Source of the DNA: Hyposmocoma kahamanoa
Lineage: Eukaryota > Arthropoda > Insecta > Lepidoptera > Cosmopterigidae
Direction of reading: 5' to 3'
DNA length: 64,000 nt
NCBI RefSeq assembly: GCF_003589595.1
Contig: NW_020653776.1
Coordinates: 208,393-272,392, forward strand
In this document: positions 26,760 to 37,570 of the stretch, one piece after another
Numbering within the stretch: position 1 is the first letter of the stretch
Layout: each line of letters opens with the position of its first letter
The notes under the pieces: model-generated
Database searches by the model: none
What the model saw: the letters and a program-made list of their open reading frames with translations, nothing else
What the model was told of the DNA's origin: nothing
Program-made: the position numbers and the translations under genes

Positions 26760-28000
26760 ATATTGTTTCCACAAATCTGATGGTAAATCTTTCAGTTTTC
26801 TTAGTATTTTGACATTTTCTTTTAGTAAGTTCCTTAACGGATTATGTATGTATGTCATTGCGCATATTATGCATGTCACAGCAGCTGCTCACGAACGATG
26901 TAGGTAGAGGTACTGTTCACATCTCCATGTAGGATCAAGTCGCTATCCCAGAATCTAAGCCAACTTTCTTGTTATTTGCTTAACTTATTAAGCTTGCCTA
27001 TATCAACAGCTATATAAACTCCTTGTACGGTTAAAAGACGTTTTCTCCGTGCATCGAGCCTACGTAAGCACGCACGTCCAGTGTAATTTAAAAGATACAA
27101 AACATTGATACACCTCCATTAATGCGGTAGCTCGGCGGTAGCAAATTGCGCTTGCGATCGAGTCTAAACGCTGTCGTTCCAGAAACCAGTAAGCAGGAGT
27201 AACTGTTGTTTCGAAAATGCCCGTTAATGTATACCCGGTTCCATGTGCAAATTATTAATTGTAATGGTTTGCAGTACAATCAAGAATCTATGGTACGTTT
27301 GATAGATTCTCTCTGTGTCAAGTGCCTAAAATAATCTTATAGTAAGCATTACTTCATTGTAAGAATAAAGGAGTCATTTTGAAACATGCAAGACTCGAAG
27401 GGCATCTTGTTCGGAACCTCTTGAACGCCCCTTACAAGGACATGGACCAGGCTAACAAAGGCCCAGATTTTTGATACAGCATGTTTTAAAGAAGGGTCAC
27501 CACTTGAGTTTTTTTTTTAAGATCCAACCATTTTAAAAAGGAGGTAGAAGCCAATAGAAAAGGCTCAAGCACCTACTTTATTAAGTCGGGACCTCTTACA
27601 AATTATAATTCAAGAAGCTTTTATGTTCATTATTATAGAGACTACAGATTATGAATGTATATCATCATATACCACACAGAAAGAAAAGGGCAAAAGTTTA
27701 TCACAGTCTTAAAACAACAAGCAGCAATTCGTATGCTTTCTAAAGTTGTCTCAATTCGATAATAAGTCGTAAAATATGTTGTCTACATTATCTGGCATGC
27801 AGATAAACTTGTTTTTCACGACGGTTTCTGCAGGCAGACATAACAAGTAATGAAATATGTTATGTGTAATATAAACATGGGCGTTTGGCCCTCTTAATCT
27901 GGCCACAATTGGAACGCTTATCGTAGATCCTTGTTTATAAGCGTATATCCCTCGTGTTCTTAATTTTTCGCGATTGTTACACATAGAAAATGAAATAATT
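26760..28000. other. Non-coding stretch, no gene recognised
   Basis: No exon recognised. It may form part of the first intron of the minus-strand Ski/Sno gene, whose donor is at 28671-28676. Confidence 0.4.
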
Positions 28001-28011
28001 TTTTTCGATAA

Positions 28012-28050
28012 AACAAACCAACGTTTCGGGCCCTTTACAGGTCCCATGGC
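28012..28050 (+). repeat. 'CCAACGTTTCGG' dispersed repeat, copy 2
   Basis: Near-identical to 23529-23567 over 39 bp (CCAACGTTTCGGGCCCTTTA...), same orientation. Short and of unknown class. Confidence 0.75.
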
Positions 28051-28670
28051 CAGTCAGCCGTGACTATGGTCTTATGCACAAAGATCTTTTACTAATTGAT
28101 TGAACGAGTCTTCCAATACAAGAGAAACGTCAGCAACTTCTGTATCAACTGTGAAATTAGTGTCTGAATTTCTGTACCGCTAGGATTGTTCTCATTCCTT
28201 TCTTCACTGCTGTTACGCATTATTGGAAGTTATGAGTTGTTGGCATCATGTTGCCATAATGAACATGTGACCGATAACGATTTACAGCCGGTACACGTGA
28301 CTAATTGTTTTCATAATAATTAAATAACCGTGTGTGGCTCATTAAAATACCTAGTGGACAACTATAATTTCCCTTAATGTTTTGCGATATGTTGTGGAGT
28401 TTAATATAATATTTTAGAGAATTACCTACCCCAGAGCCAAGATCTGACCGAAAAATGTATATATGCATCCAGACGCAAACGAAGACCGTATCCATAGTAA
28501 ACTAACAAAGATTTACAGACTTTATTTAGTTCACAATCCAATAAGCGGTCTGTTTACATGGTGACAGGTGATATTTGTAATACAATTCCGATTGGAAAAA
28601 TCCGTAGGAACTACTTTCCACGTCTACTGCACAGTACACGTAATAGTAATTGACAATGTGAAATAGTGCA

Positions 28671-28676
28671 ACTCAC
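28671..28676 (-). other. Snoo: Splice donor of Ski/Sno exon
   Basis: The minus strand reads ...AAACAG|GTGAGTTGC, a full-consensus 5' splice site at the end of the Ski/Sno open frame. Read-through would add only a short unrelated tail before a stop, which supports splicing here. Confidence 0.88.
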
Positions 28677-29516
28677 CTGTTTCCTTTTCATCGGAGGCAG
28701 ATGCTTGCTGTGGACGAGCGCGAGCGCCGGCGCGGGCGCAGGGGTCGCAGGCGCAGGCGGCTTGGGCTCGTCGCCCGTCGCCAAGTCGTCGAGGATCGCG
28801 AGGCACTTGTCCCGGTCGGGCTCATCGTCGGGCACGAGCATGAAGCGGCGCCAGCGCGCCGAGTCGAAGCCCCAGTGGCACGTGCGGTGCTCCGAGCTGT
28901 GCGAGTGCGCCACGAAGCGGCGCGGCGACAGCAGCGAGCGGCACTGCGCGCACTGCACGAGGCGCGCGTCGGCCGCGACCACGCCGCGCGCGCCGCCGAA
29001 GCACTCGTGGAACACGCGGAAGCCGCGCAGCTTGCCCGAGCGCGGCGCGAGCGCGGCCGCGGGCGCGTGCAGCAGCGCCGCGCACAGCCGCTCGGCGTCC
29101 GTCTGCGTGATCAGCCCGCACGAGGGCGCCGAGCGCGGCAGCACGCCCTCCGCCTTCAGCTCGTGCAGCTGCTCGGGCGTGCAGCGCGAGCAGTAGATCT
29201 GCAGCTCGTCGCACACGCGGTTGATCTGCTCCAGGCTGAAGTCCGTGAGCACCGAGGTGAGGATCTGCGGCAGGCACAGGCGTCGCTCGCCGCCGACGCT
29301 GAAGCACGAGATGGGCTCGCCCTCGAGCAGCGTCTCGCCGCGCTCGCCCAGCACGGGGTCGGCGGCCAGCAGCAGCGGCGGCGCGGCGGGCGCGGACGGC
29401 GGCGGCGGCGGCGAGCGGCACGGCTCGCGCGCCTTGCCCGGGCCCTGCAGGCTGCGCGGCGCGGTGGCCGCGTAGGTTTTCAGCACGGACGAGAGCTGCG
29501 GTGTCACCACGTCCAT
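28677..29516 (-). CDS. Snoo: Ski/Sno transcriptional co-regulator, first coding exon
   Basis: This exon codes for 280 residues of a Ski/SnoN family protein (Drosophila Snoo), a nuclear co-repressor/co-activator that binds Smads in TGF-beta/BMP-type signalling. Residues 1-66 are a low-complexity Pro/Ala-rich leader. Residues 67-150 form the Dachshund-homology (DHD) domain, with [35 protein letters not shown] and [20 protein letters not shown] signatures. Residues 165-232 form the Smad4-binding SAND-like domain, with a C-x2-C pair at 189-192 and [19 protein letters not shown] at 204-222. Residues 250-280 are Pro/Ala-rich. The start is firm: an in-frame TGA lies two codons upstream (TGA GCC ATG). 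GC content is extreme compared with neighbours, so long spurious ORFs appear on both strands. Fussel/SKOR and Dachshund fit less well than Ski/Sno. Later exons were not recognised in the window. Confidence 0.93.
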
Positions 29517-30060
29517 GGCTCAGTCGGCGGCGCGCGATGGCGCGGCACTCGCGAGGCGCCCGCTCCGCGACGCGGGCATGTCTGCAGAGGCGACGGCGCC
29601 GCGCAGCGCCCGCGCGTCCCTCTCCCCCCTCGCACCCGGCGCGTCGCGCCGCCCGCGAACGGCGGCCGTCTTGCGGAATCCCCGCCCGCGTAGCGCACCA
29701 CACCCGTGCAAAAATACGGGGAATGCTAGTTGTGTCGATTTTGTCGAGATTCGGGTATTTAAAAGCACTCGGCCCTTTTCTACGAGACGTGTCGTCGTGA
29801 CGTTTCCATGGTGTTTCTTGGTAGGACAGCGAGGTAGTATCAATACGAGCCACAGTCAGTTTGGTACGTCGCGGTATAGTACGGGCGTGGAAGCCGGCGA
29901 CCGGCGGCGGCGGCGGCAGACGGCTGGCGCGGCTACTGGCGAGTCTAGCCGGCCCCCCGCCCCGCACCCGCCCGCGCCGTGTCACGTGACCGACCTTCCC
30001 GTCAAAATATCGAGAATGGCGGCGCGCGAGCCGTGCTTCAACACTATCAAACACTAACGT
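29517..30060 (-). promoter_or_regulatory. Snoo: GC-rich promoter / 5' UTR island of the Ski/Sno gene
   Basis: GC- and CpG-rich sequence immediately upstream of the start codon. On the minus strand it contains at least two upstream ATGs. One opens a short frame near 29812 (M-E-T-S-R-R-H-V-S-stop). Another near 29580 opens a 19-codon frame whose TGA ends 3 nt before the main ATG. A TTTAAATA element lies near 29755-29765 on the minus strand. No transcription start can be fixed without RNA data. Confidence 0.6.
29981..29990. promoter_or_regulatory. GTCACGTGAC palindromic E-box
   Basis: A perfect 10-bp palindrome containing CACGTG lies in the GC-rich island about 465 bp upstream of the Ski/Sno start codon. 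This extended E-box matches the class bound by bHLH-Zip factors (MITF/TFEB/USF type). Binding is inferred. Confidence 0.45.
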
Positions 30061-30314
30061 CAAGCAGATGTCCAACTCAGTACAAAACACAACTTGGCCT
30101 AATTAATAAAAATCTTATTATTTTGCCAAAGGGAAAGGAAAGGTTTGCACGCAGAGAAACAACGCTAACAATTTAGAAAAAATATGAAATTTAAAATTCC
30201 CAAAATATCCAAAGGTATTATTTAATAATATGCCTAATACCTGAAATGTGAAACGTAAAACTCACGATCAAGTTCATAATCTCCTTTTCTCAAATTAATA
30301 TTTTGATAATATGT

Positions 30315-31230
30315 CAACTGGAATTATTTATTTATTTATTTTAACTTTATTGTACAATACACTGAAGTACAAATGGCGGACTTAATGCTATAAAGCATTC
30401 TCTACCAGTCAACCATTGGGCCAAACAGAAAAAAAACACAATAGGTTGGTGCTACACTTAAACAAGAAGAAATAGAAATACTAGAAAACTAATCGATAAT
30501 TTGTATGGTATAAATAAATAACATATAATAAACATACTTATTATACATACATAATAAACTTACATATATATATTATAATAATAAATAATATGATATATGT
30601 ACCCAAAGCAACATTAAACAGTAAACAGTGTCTTAATTTTGACAATTGTCAAACAGATGCTTGCGCAACATGCGCTTGAAAGACAATTTGGTCTGAGCTT
30701 GTCTTACATGGAGCGGGAGCGCGTTCCAAAGACGAATTGCATGAAGGGTAAAAGAATTAGACAAAAAATCAGTGCGATGAGAAGGAATGGAAAGCTTAAG
30801 GCTACGGAAAGATCGAAATTCGCAACCCGGCCGAGCGTTTTGAAATTGAAATGAACATTTAAGATAATCAGGTGCAGCCGGGTCGAACAAGATGGAGAAA
30901 AGAGTGGTTAAAATTCTTAAGGACCTGCGTTTACGGATGGGAAGCCAATTTAGTTGACGACGACAAGCAGAGATATGGTCATACTTCCGCAGACCAAAAA
31001 TAAACCTAATGCAGTTGTTAAGAAGACGATCTAATCTATTCAAAAAGACTTGAGAGATGTTACTGTAACACACGTCAGCATAATCAATCACAGGTAACAC
31101 TAGAGCTTGAACAAGGAGAGTTTTGGTTTTAATTGGAAAAAAGTTCTTAAACCTGTATAGAGCTCTATTATGACTACAGACAGACGTAACTATAGTGTTC
31201 TGTGCACGTAACAATTTGATGTGGACTTGG
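30315..31230 (-). mobile_element. CR1-like LINE, 5'-truncated copy
   Basis: A minus-strand open frame of 193 codons (30633-31214) encodes the C-terminal domain following reverse transcriptase. Typical segments are VLPVIDYADVCYSN, LDRLLNNCIRFIFGLRKYDH, LNWLPIRKRR and SFTLHAIRLWNALP. It is followed by a 3' UTR (GCCATTTGTACTTCAGTG) and an AATAAAGTTAAAATAAATAA-type tail. The frame is uninterrupted, so the insertion is fairly young, but the catalytic RT core is missing and the copy is immobile. CR1/L2-group is the best assignment; jockey is less likely. Confidence 0.88.
30326..30342. repeat. (TTTA)n tail of LINE
   Basis: A short ATTT/TTTA array forms the 3' tail (minus-strand AAAT repeats) of the adjoining LINE. 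Confidence 0.8.
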
Positions 31231-31234
31231 ATTA

Positions 31235-33105
31235 GACGGAACTACGTGCCTATTTTATAAATATGTATGAAAATTAATAGTTGTAGTGAAAGTAATTTGA
31301 ATTGAGGTATGTTTAATTTTGTCAATTAACATGATGTGGAAAATTTATTGTGAGTATTGTATTGTTTGAAGCCAGTGCATCGGAGATCCATTTTTAACAA
31401 AGTAACACCAGATATTAATCGTTAAGGTCAAAACGTTACGCTTTATAATTTTTGACAAAAATAGCAAATACGAGTAAACTACATAAAATCTTTGAGAAAA
31501 CGACTTGATTTGCGATTTTCTTTGAAATTGAAATTTGTTACGTGTGAGTACGTCTCAGATGCAAACACATAGCACGGCATTGCTAGTGATACAGTTTTGT
31601 TGTTTGTCCAATTAATTTTATAAATATCAAATTACTTGTCAGTGTATATTTATTTATGAACTAAAATGTCGCCACAAATTGTTATTTCCATTTTATTTTT
31701 AAAAACTAAAAGTGTTAACTTCTTCGACACTTGTGAAATACATCATTGAAACATTTAGGCAATGGAAATTCGGCATTATAAACTAAAGCGGACTAATTAC
31801 TTTTGGAAACCGAAATCATGTTTAGTTGAGTTTGATCCAATTGTGTGTATTTCACAAAGTGAAGTTATAAAATTAAAATTCATAAAATGCCGAAATACGG
31901 CAAGCTTATAAATTTATAATATTTAAACCAAATATTATATAAGTTTATTGTTGGCGACCTAACGGTTTTTATTACCGGTAGAACCAAATTGGAAAATAGG
32001 TCTATCTAAATTAATTGTGAACTGTGTGTTCTAGATTTATAGTAGTTTGAGACCAGGTATTTTGTGTGGTTATCTGGCTCATTATTTTTATTACTGAAAA
32101 TATGTAAGACATTTTATGGCCTTCTTGTTAATTAATTGCCTTCTGAATCCAAGTATTAGTACTGTCATTGTCTCTATGAGGCACGTAGAACGTTACGATT
32201 AATCATTCGAGTTCTGTCTACTCTACCGCTTGCCTGATATTAGGAAACGCGACACGCGCGGGGCGAGGAGTGCGGGGTCTGCCGCGAAGGGGAGAGGGGC
32301 GTCAGCTGCGTCTACCGCGGACTCGCAACGCCGTGAAAACCGCTTTTATCACTACCTACTACTAATGTGTAGGCTACGCGAATATCGACTCTACTGGTAG
32401 ATTCTATGAAACACTTTCCAAAATCTATCGATATTGTTTTGTTTGTTGCAATACGAACCGGGAAGCGAAACTGAGCTCTAACACGAACACAATAGAGTTA
32501 TACTAGAACTTTGGCTACTGAGTAGAGTAAGCGAACCAAAGAATGATAGATAATTGCGCACTTAGAAGTTTGCGATATTCATAATAGTGTCCGTCATTCA
32601 TTACTTATTTTAGACATTTGAAATTATATTAAAATCAAACGCATAGTCTCGTGCCCAGACAGAGAGAATAACAAAGGTACAGTAGACTGTTAACGATGTA
32701 AGTGCTATAGTCAATAATGGAAGCTATCAAGTAACTCTAGGAAACTTGCCTTGTTCCCGTAATAATCAAAAAAATACTTAAAATTACAAAAAAATCTTTC
32801 AAGCTAACCAATCAATCAAAAACAAATTCACGTCAATAACAAAGAGATTATTTTCTAGAAATAAAAATCAACATAGGTACGAGATCCCAATTCAGCACAG
32901 TCAAGAGTCATACTAGACTTAAGACCGTCCACCCTTATTTCAAGTGCAATAAAGATGAATTTAAATAATTACTGTTCAGTTTCACGTGCTTTGACTCTGT
33001 ACTATACATACTCGTACCTACTTATATCGTTCCTTACAACACTAACAAATTAAAAATGAAAGAACATAGAAGTCTGAATCAAAGTTGTATGTGATCAAGG
33101 AGATG
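31235..33105. other. Non-coding stretch with one GC-rich patch
   Basis: No exon recognised. Positions 32245-32345 are GC- and CpG-rich (GACACGCGCGGGGCGAGG, GCGTCTACCGCGGACTCG) and lie about 2.8 kb upstream of the Ski/Sno start. This could be an alternative promoter or untranslated exon, which is inference only. Weak inverted similarity between 31700-31760 and 31840-31880 hints at an old MITE. Confidence 0.4.
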
Positions 33106-33111
33106 TTTCAT

Positions 33112-33320
33112 CATTCAGCCATACGACGCCCACTGCTGGGCATAGGCCTCCCCCAACGATCTCCACGACGATCGGTCCTGCGCTGCCCGCATCCATCGGC
33201 TTCCCGCGGCCTCCACCAGATCGTCGGTCCACCTGGTAGGGGGCCTACCCACTGAGCGTCGTCCGGTGCGCGGTCGCCATTGGAGAACCTTTCCGCCTCA
33301 ACGGCCATCGGTTCTCCTAG
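33112..33320 (-). mobile_element. RTE-type LINE 3' fragment
   Basis: The minus strand reads RWTDDLVEAAGSRWMRAAQD, RSSWRSLGEAYAQQWASYG and then a stop, the classic C-terminus of RTE endonuclease-reverse transcriptase in Lepidoptera. The DNA includes CACTGCTGGGCATAGGCCTC. Only about 200 bp remain. A few residues 3' of the stop are unrelated AT-rich DNA. Confidence 0.88.
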
Positions 33321-33400
33321 GGGATGTTTATATCTAATGTATTAAGTTGTAGTTTAATGTTATTATAAATGTACAGTCGTACCAAATTCGATACTTTAGA

Positions 33401-33605
33401 TTATTAACCAACTTCAAAAAAAAGGAGGATGTGCTCTATTCGACTGTGTGTTTTTTTATGTTACGCGATAACTCATATTTGCGAACCGATTTTGATGATT
33501 CTTTCTTTGTTGGAAAGAGAATATCCACCTCTAAGGGTGGCAAAGTAGGGGATGAATGACTTTCGTGGAAGGTTTTTTAGTAGGTCTGTACTGAGATTAT
33601 ATACC
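33401..33605 (+). repeat. Dispersed 'AACCAACTTCAAAAA' repeat, copy 3
   Basis: It begins TTAACCAACTTCAAAAAAAA followed by GGAGGATGTG, then ATTCGACTGTGTG, AACCGATTTTGATGATTC, CACCTCTAAGGGTGGCAAA and GGGGATGAATGACTT. This is the same family as 3036 (opposite orientation), 57167 and 57588. Confidence 0.75.
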
Positions 33606-33624
33606 GTTCTTATCAAAGGCTCTT

Positions 33625-33801
33625 AGGGTCGTATTCCAGAACTCTACTCAATGCTCAAGTCAGGATTTGGGCAGACTTGAGTATGATTTGAAGCACTGGA
33701 AATACGACCCTAATGGCAAGGACTTGAGTATGATTTTCAGTGCTCACTGCAATACTCATGTCCTGACTTGAGTATTTAGTAGAGTTCTGGAATACGACCC
33801 T
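33625..33801. mobile_element. 177-bp MITE with 41-bp inverted ends
   Basis: It starts AGGGTCGTATTCCAGAACTC and ends with its near-perfect reverse complement (GAGTTCTGGAATACGACCCT). The inverted similarity extends about 41 bp into ACTTGAG / CTCAAGT motifs. An extra internal AATACGACCCTAATGG near 33700 shows further internal repetition. It is non-coding; no clear target duplication was found. Confidence 0.88.
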
Positions 33802-33804
33802 GAG

Positions 33805-34310
33805 AGTTGAATTTAAATCATAGGAAATCGTAAACGTTACCACGCCTTATAAGTATACCTACCTTTTTCCTTCGTCTAGATACCTACCTACGCAGGTCGT
33901 CGTATTGGACAGACAAAAATGGCCGGTTTTTGTAGCTATAGTTTTTTCACAAATCAATTTTCAGTTTAAGTACTAGTACATTTTGAACTTCAATTAATTG
34001 TTACCTGTTTAAGCTGATTGCTCTATAGCCAATTTGATGCTCACTAAAAAAAAATAATTTGAATTTTTGTTCGGATCACTGGTAGCGCAAGAATACACTG
34101 TGCTAAGATCAATTTAGTGTGATATTCGAATTAATTAGCAACGTCTGTCGGCGTCAGCCGAGAGTAAAATATTCGTTATTACAAATTACTAATGTGTTTT
34201 ATTGAATGTTACGATGTTACACCACCTTGTTATTCCATTTTTTTGTTTTGTGAAATTACTGCACTAGTTCGTTAAAATATTAATACAACGATCGAACACT
34301 TAGAAAAAAT
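33805..34310. other. Non-coding stretch, no gene recognised
   Basis: AT-rich, with no exon or named repeat. Confidence 0.4.
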
Positions 34311-34311
34311 T

Positions 34312-34349
34312 CCTTCGAACCGGCTGGATTCGAACCGACGTCTTCTAGC
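34312..34349 (-). mobile_element. SINE head fragment (B box)
   Basis: CGAACCGGCTGGATTCGAAC, followed by CGACG, contains the reverse complement of a B box (GGTTCGAATCC). It appears to be a remnant of a tRNA-derived SINE that stops exactly where the mariner terminus begins. Confidence 0.5.
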
Positions 34350-34430
34350 ATTCCATTTTCAAATGTTGTAATTACTTTTTAAATATTGTTTAAGTAAGTG
34401 GCCAGTTCCGAAAACTTATAGTGCGCCCTA
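34350..34430 (-). mobile_element. Isolated mariner terminus
   Basis: About 81 bp nearly identical to the right end of the mariner at 12071-13320 (positions 13240-13321), including GGCCAGTTCCG and the terminal TATAGTGCGCCCTA. No other mariner sequence adjoins it. It is a deletion product or a very short non-autonomous copy. Confidence 0.88.
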
Positions 34431-34549
34431 TGTATAGGTCTTTCATTGGAAAAGTGGTGTAAGTCCATATTAAAAAAAAACATATTTTTTGCAAAATTGT
34501 ATCACATTCATACATATACGTTCATCGTATCTTTCATTATAAACTGCCT

Positions 34550-34760
34550 CCGTGGCCGAACGGTTGCCATGCCAGACTGCCACGCAGAGGTCCCATGTTA
34601 GATTCCTGGGTCGGGAGAAATATTTGTATGGCCTATATTTATTCTCTCGTGAGTTTGCGTGTGATTTGTGGTTGTCTATGCGTGCGTCCATGGCACCCGC
34701 GACACGACGCGGGTTTTCCTAGTGCGGGCTATGTTGAGTCTGTACGATATTATTGTAAGC
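34550..34760 (+). mobile_element. tRNA-derived SINE
   Basis: The head is CTGCCTCCGTGGCCGAACGG (A box) with a mutated B box (TTAGATTCCTGGG). The body is TATTCTCTCGTGAGTTTG, CATGGCACCCGCGACACG and CTAGTGCGGG. It is the same SINE family as 45449, and its B box is more decayed. Confidence 0.82.
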
Positions 34761-34764
34761 AAAT

Positions 34765-36385
34765 TATATAATAATTATACCTTCAATTTGTATTAAACAA
34801 TGAAAAATTAAAAACACTGTATTTCTTCCTACTCATTAATTTGCAAAACGATCGTTATTTCAAAATTTTATTACAAAGAGATAATTCACTATTACAATGA
34901 ACGACACATATGTTAACTATTCTCATGTTCTGTCTATATTAGTTGATCTACAGATAAATTATAAAATGAACTACATTCAAGGTAACACTATCATTATGTT
35001 TAAGCATAGTAAATTAATATTTGATCCTCTTTTTTGTTAATTTATACAAATCAAACATTTTTTGCGAAGATCAGAACAGATTAGAATATACAATAATTTA
35101 ATTTTGTCTCAGAGAAAATGGATCAATCAATAAAAAAGATGACCGTTTAGGTTTTTTGCCGGTTACTTTAGCAAATTTAAAATGATCATTTAAATACATG
35201 CAATAAAAAAAGACAAAGCAAAAGTAAAACAAATCCAATTTTAAACAGTCAACTGAATTCGAGTTTGATAAATGTCTTGTGTGCGGCGGTGGCGTATGCA
35301 AAAGGTTCCACTCAGCTAATGTCACAGCTCAGTAAAGATCGTGACGCTAATTTTCAGTGGACCCAAACCGAGTGAGTAGCGGACGTGTGTGCAGCGCTTC
35401 TAAAAAAACGTAAATATTTCTATAGTGTGGTACGTTGTATTTTTGTGGTGTGTTCTCAATGGAATACTTAAACAATTTACAATGATACAATGCAGTGATA
35501 AGTGAGTGTATTGTAGTATGCAACATTCACAACATACAAAATAAAATAGGACTCATTTGGGTTATAATTAAATCGATTGCAAAATTTGTGCGCGGGAGGG
35601 GTCAGCAAAATGCAACTTACTCCGTTGCGTTTAAGACTAGACAAGTTTAGTTCTGCGTCGTCGTAGGTACTTAGGTACCAGGATTGTGGTTGATGCAGTT
35701 TTTTTATATATCAGCGGATGCTGATGCGGACGCTGATTTTAGGTATTAAAATAACGCGAAAAATGTACAACTCTACTGAATCTATCTACATTTGGTATTG
35801 TGATAAAATGAAAACAATGGAATTTTATCAAAATTATATGACAACAACAACGGATGCGGATATGCGGATGCTGATATTCGCAACAACCCTAGTACTTACT
35901 ACGCATAATAGCGTGCCATCTAAAGGAGATCATAACAGATCATAACAGATACGTACTCTTCTTATCAAATATCATAAAGAATTTTATTGTACTATAGTAA
36001 TGAAATGAACGTTACTTAAGCAGTATAAAAATGAAATAGTGTATAATTGAATAATATAATTGCGGTAATAAAAAAAAAATTAATTACAATTTTCAGGAAC
36101 AAGTAAATAAATTATTAGAATATAATACACAGTGCATCTTCCTTGTTACTTTATAATGCGTCAATAGAAGTAGAGGTATATAACATAACATTAACTAGAG
36201 GTACCACGAACAGTGGTTGTGTAAGTGAGTGACAGCATAGCCGAATACCGAATATTCGGCTATGCTGACTGTTACGACATGTCTCATTGCGCTGCGTGCG
36301 GCGGTAACGGGGGTGAGGGGGTGTTTTTGTTGAAAAGGAATAGAATCAATATGACAGTTTTTGGACCAGTTTTGAGGAAGTAAGA
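34765..36385. other. Non-coding stretch with short repeats
   Basis: No exon. Positions 35710-35735 and 35850-35880 carry repeated GCGGATGCTGAT / ATGCGGAT motifs. Positions 35930-35955 hold a tandem GATCATAACA duplication. Positions 36180-36330 include the hairpin listed separately and a GC-richer CGTGCGGCGGTAACGGGG patch. Confidence 0.45.
36234..36266. repeat. 14-bp inverted repeat (hairpin)
   Basis: Arms AGCATAGCCGAATA and TATTCGGCTATGCT are perfect reverse complements around a 5-nt loop. Confidence 0.9.
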
Positions 36386-37189
36386 TGAAAATGAAGGAAA
36401 ATGGAACAATTCAAATTTAAAATTTAAATACCTGTAAAATAAAAAAAAGATAGGATACAAGCGGAGAGAGGCGATACAAAGAGGTGAGATGACGGTGTAA
36501 GGAGGTCACACCGTCACAATACCCGGGGAGTCAAAGAAAAAAAAAATCATTCAGGATTTTTTGAAGTATAATGGTAAAAAGAAAGGATAATGGAAAAAGA
36601 ATAAAGTAAGAATAGTGGTAGAGAATGGATTGGGTAAGTGTAAAAGTAAGTGTAAGTAAAGGAAGGAAGTGTGTTGTAAAGTTCACTTAGAGGACTTCGT
36701 CACATGTTAAGTACTTTTAAGTAAAGGAAAATAATAAGGAAGGTGAATATGGTGAGCTCATAAGAGACGGAGGCACCGAAAGAAAAAAGTTGTGATCATT
36801 AATTTAGGAAAACATTTGGGTGATATTGAAAAAGTGTGAGAAATAGCTTACAGCAGTAAATTTGAGTAACTAGGCACTAATATTTTAGTAAATATTAGCC
36901 GGAACAGTAAATGTTAGGAAAAACAAGGGTGTTTACTAGAAAACGTATGATGAGAGATGATAATATTAGGGGTCCGTAGTTTCACACTACATTATCCCCA
37001 TGACTTCAGAAAATTTTGGAAAACTGTCCAAGAGGTAACTAGGAAAACACAGCTTCAGACATACGCATGTATGTATCAACAAACAACCAGGTATAGCTCC
37101 TCATACATGCTGTCATCTGTATTCTGATAAGAGTGGAGTCATATTCTAGGACTACCACTTCTAGAAGGGTGTTTTCAAATGACGACGAG

Positions 37190-37411
37190 GCTTCTTTAAG
37201 GAGTTGTCAGCCGCTCCTAAAGTGGAAAAAGAAAAAAGAATGAACCGAGCGAGGGCTTATTTGAAGAGTCGTCTGCCGCTCTTGAAGAAGAAAAAAAAAT
37301 GAATGAATAGACCGAAGGCTTATTTTAAGAGTCGTCTGCCGCTCTTGAAGAAGAAAAAAATGAATGAATGGACCGAAGGCTTATTTTACGAGTCGTCTGC
37401 CGCTCTATGAG
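37190..37411. repeat. About 62-bp tandem repeat, 3.5 units
   Basis: Units contain GGCTTATTTTAAGAGTCG, TCTGCCGCTCTTGAAGAAG and GAATGAATGGACCGAA. The first unit is more diverged (TTAAGGAGTTGTCAGCCGCTC). It lies inside the candidate LTR element. Confidence 0.88.
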
Positions 37412-37439
37412 AATAAAGATTAAGAGGGGTAAACCTCAA

Positions 37440-37570
37440 AGTAAAAACTACGAGCTTTAGGACTCGAAGCGAAGATACGCCTAAGAGCGAAAGGGATCGG
37501 GGCAAAAGTAGCGGCCTAAGAGCGGAAGGGCTCGGGGCAAAAGTAAAGGCTAGGAGCGGTGGGGCTCAAA
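37440..37570. repeat. About 40-bp tandem repeat
   Basis: Three degenerate units are built on CCTAAGAGCGGAAGGGCTCG followed by GGGCAAAAGTA. It directly follows the 62-bp array. Confidence 0.78.

Noticed and set aside
28701..29693. 330-codon plus-strand ORF opposite the Snoo exon
   Set aside because: It is extremely Arg/Ala-rich low-complexity translation of the antisense of a GC-rich exon. The minus-strand frame has clear DHD and SAND domains and a consensus donor.
28822..30090. 422-codon minus-strand ORF overlapping Snoo in another frame
   Set aside because: Composition-driven (Arg/Ala/Gly) with no domain. It arises because GC-rich DNA lacks stop codons.
37195..37411. CRISPR-like array
   Set aside because: The repeats are contiguous 62-bp tandem units without unique spacers, in a eukaryotic retroelement-like context.
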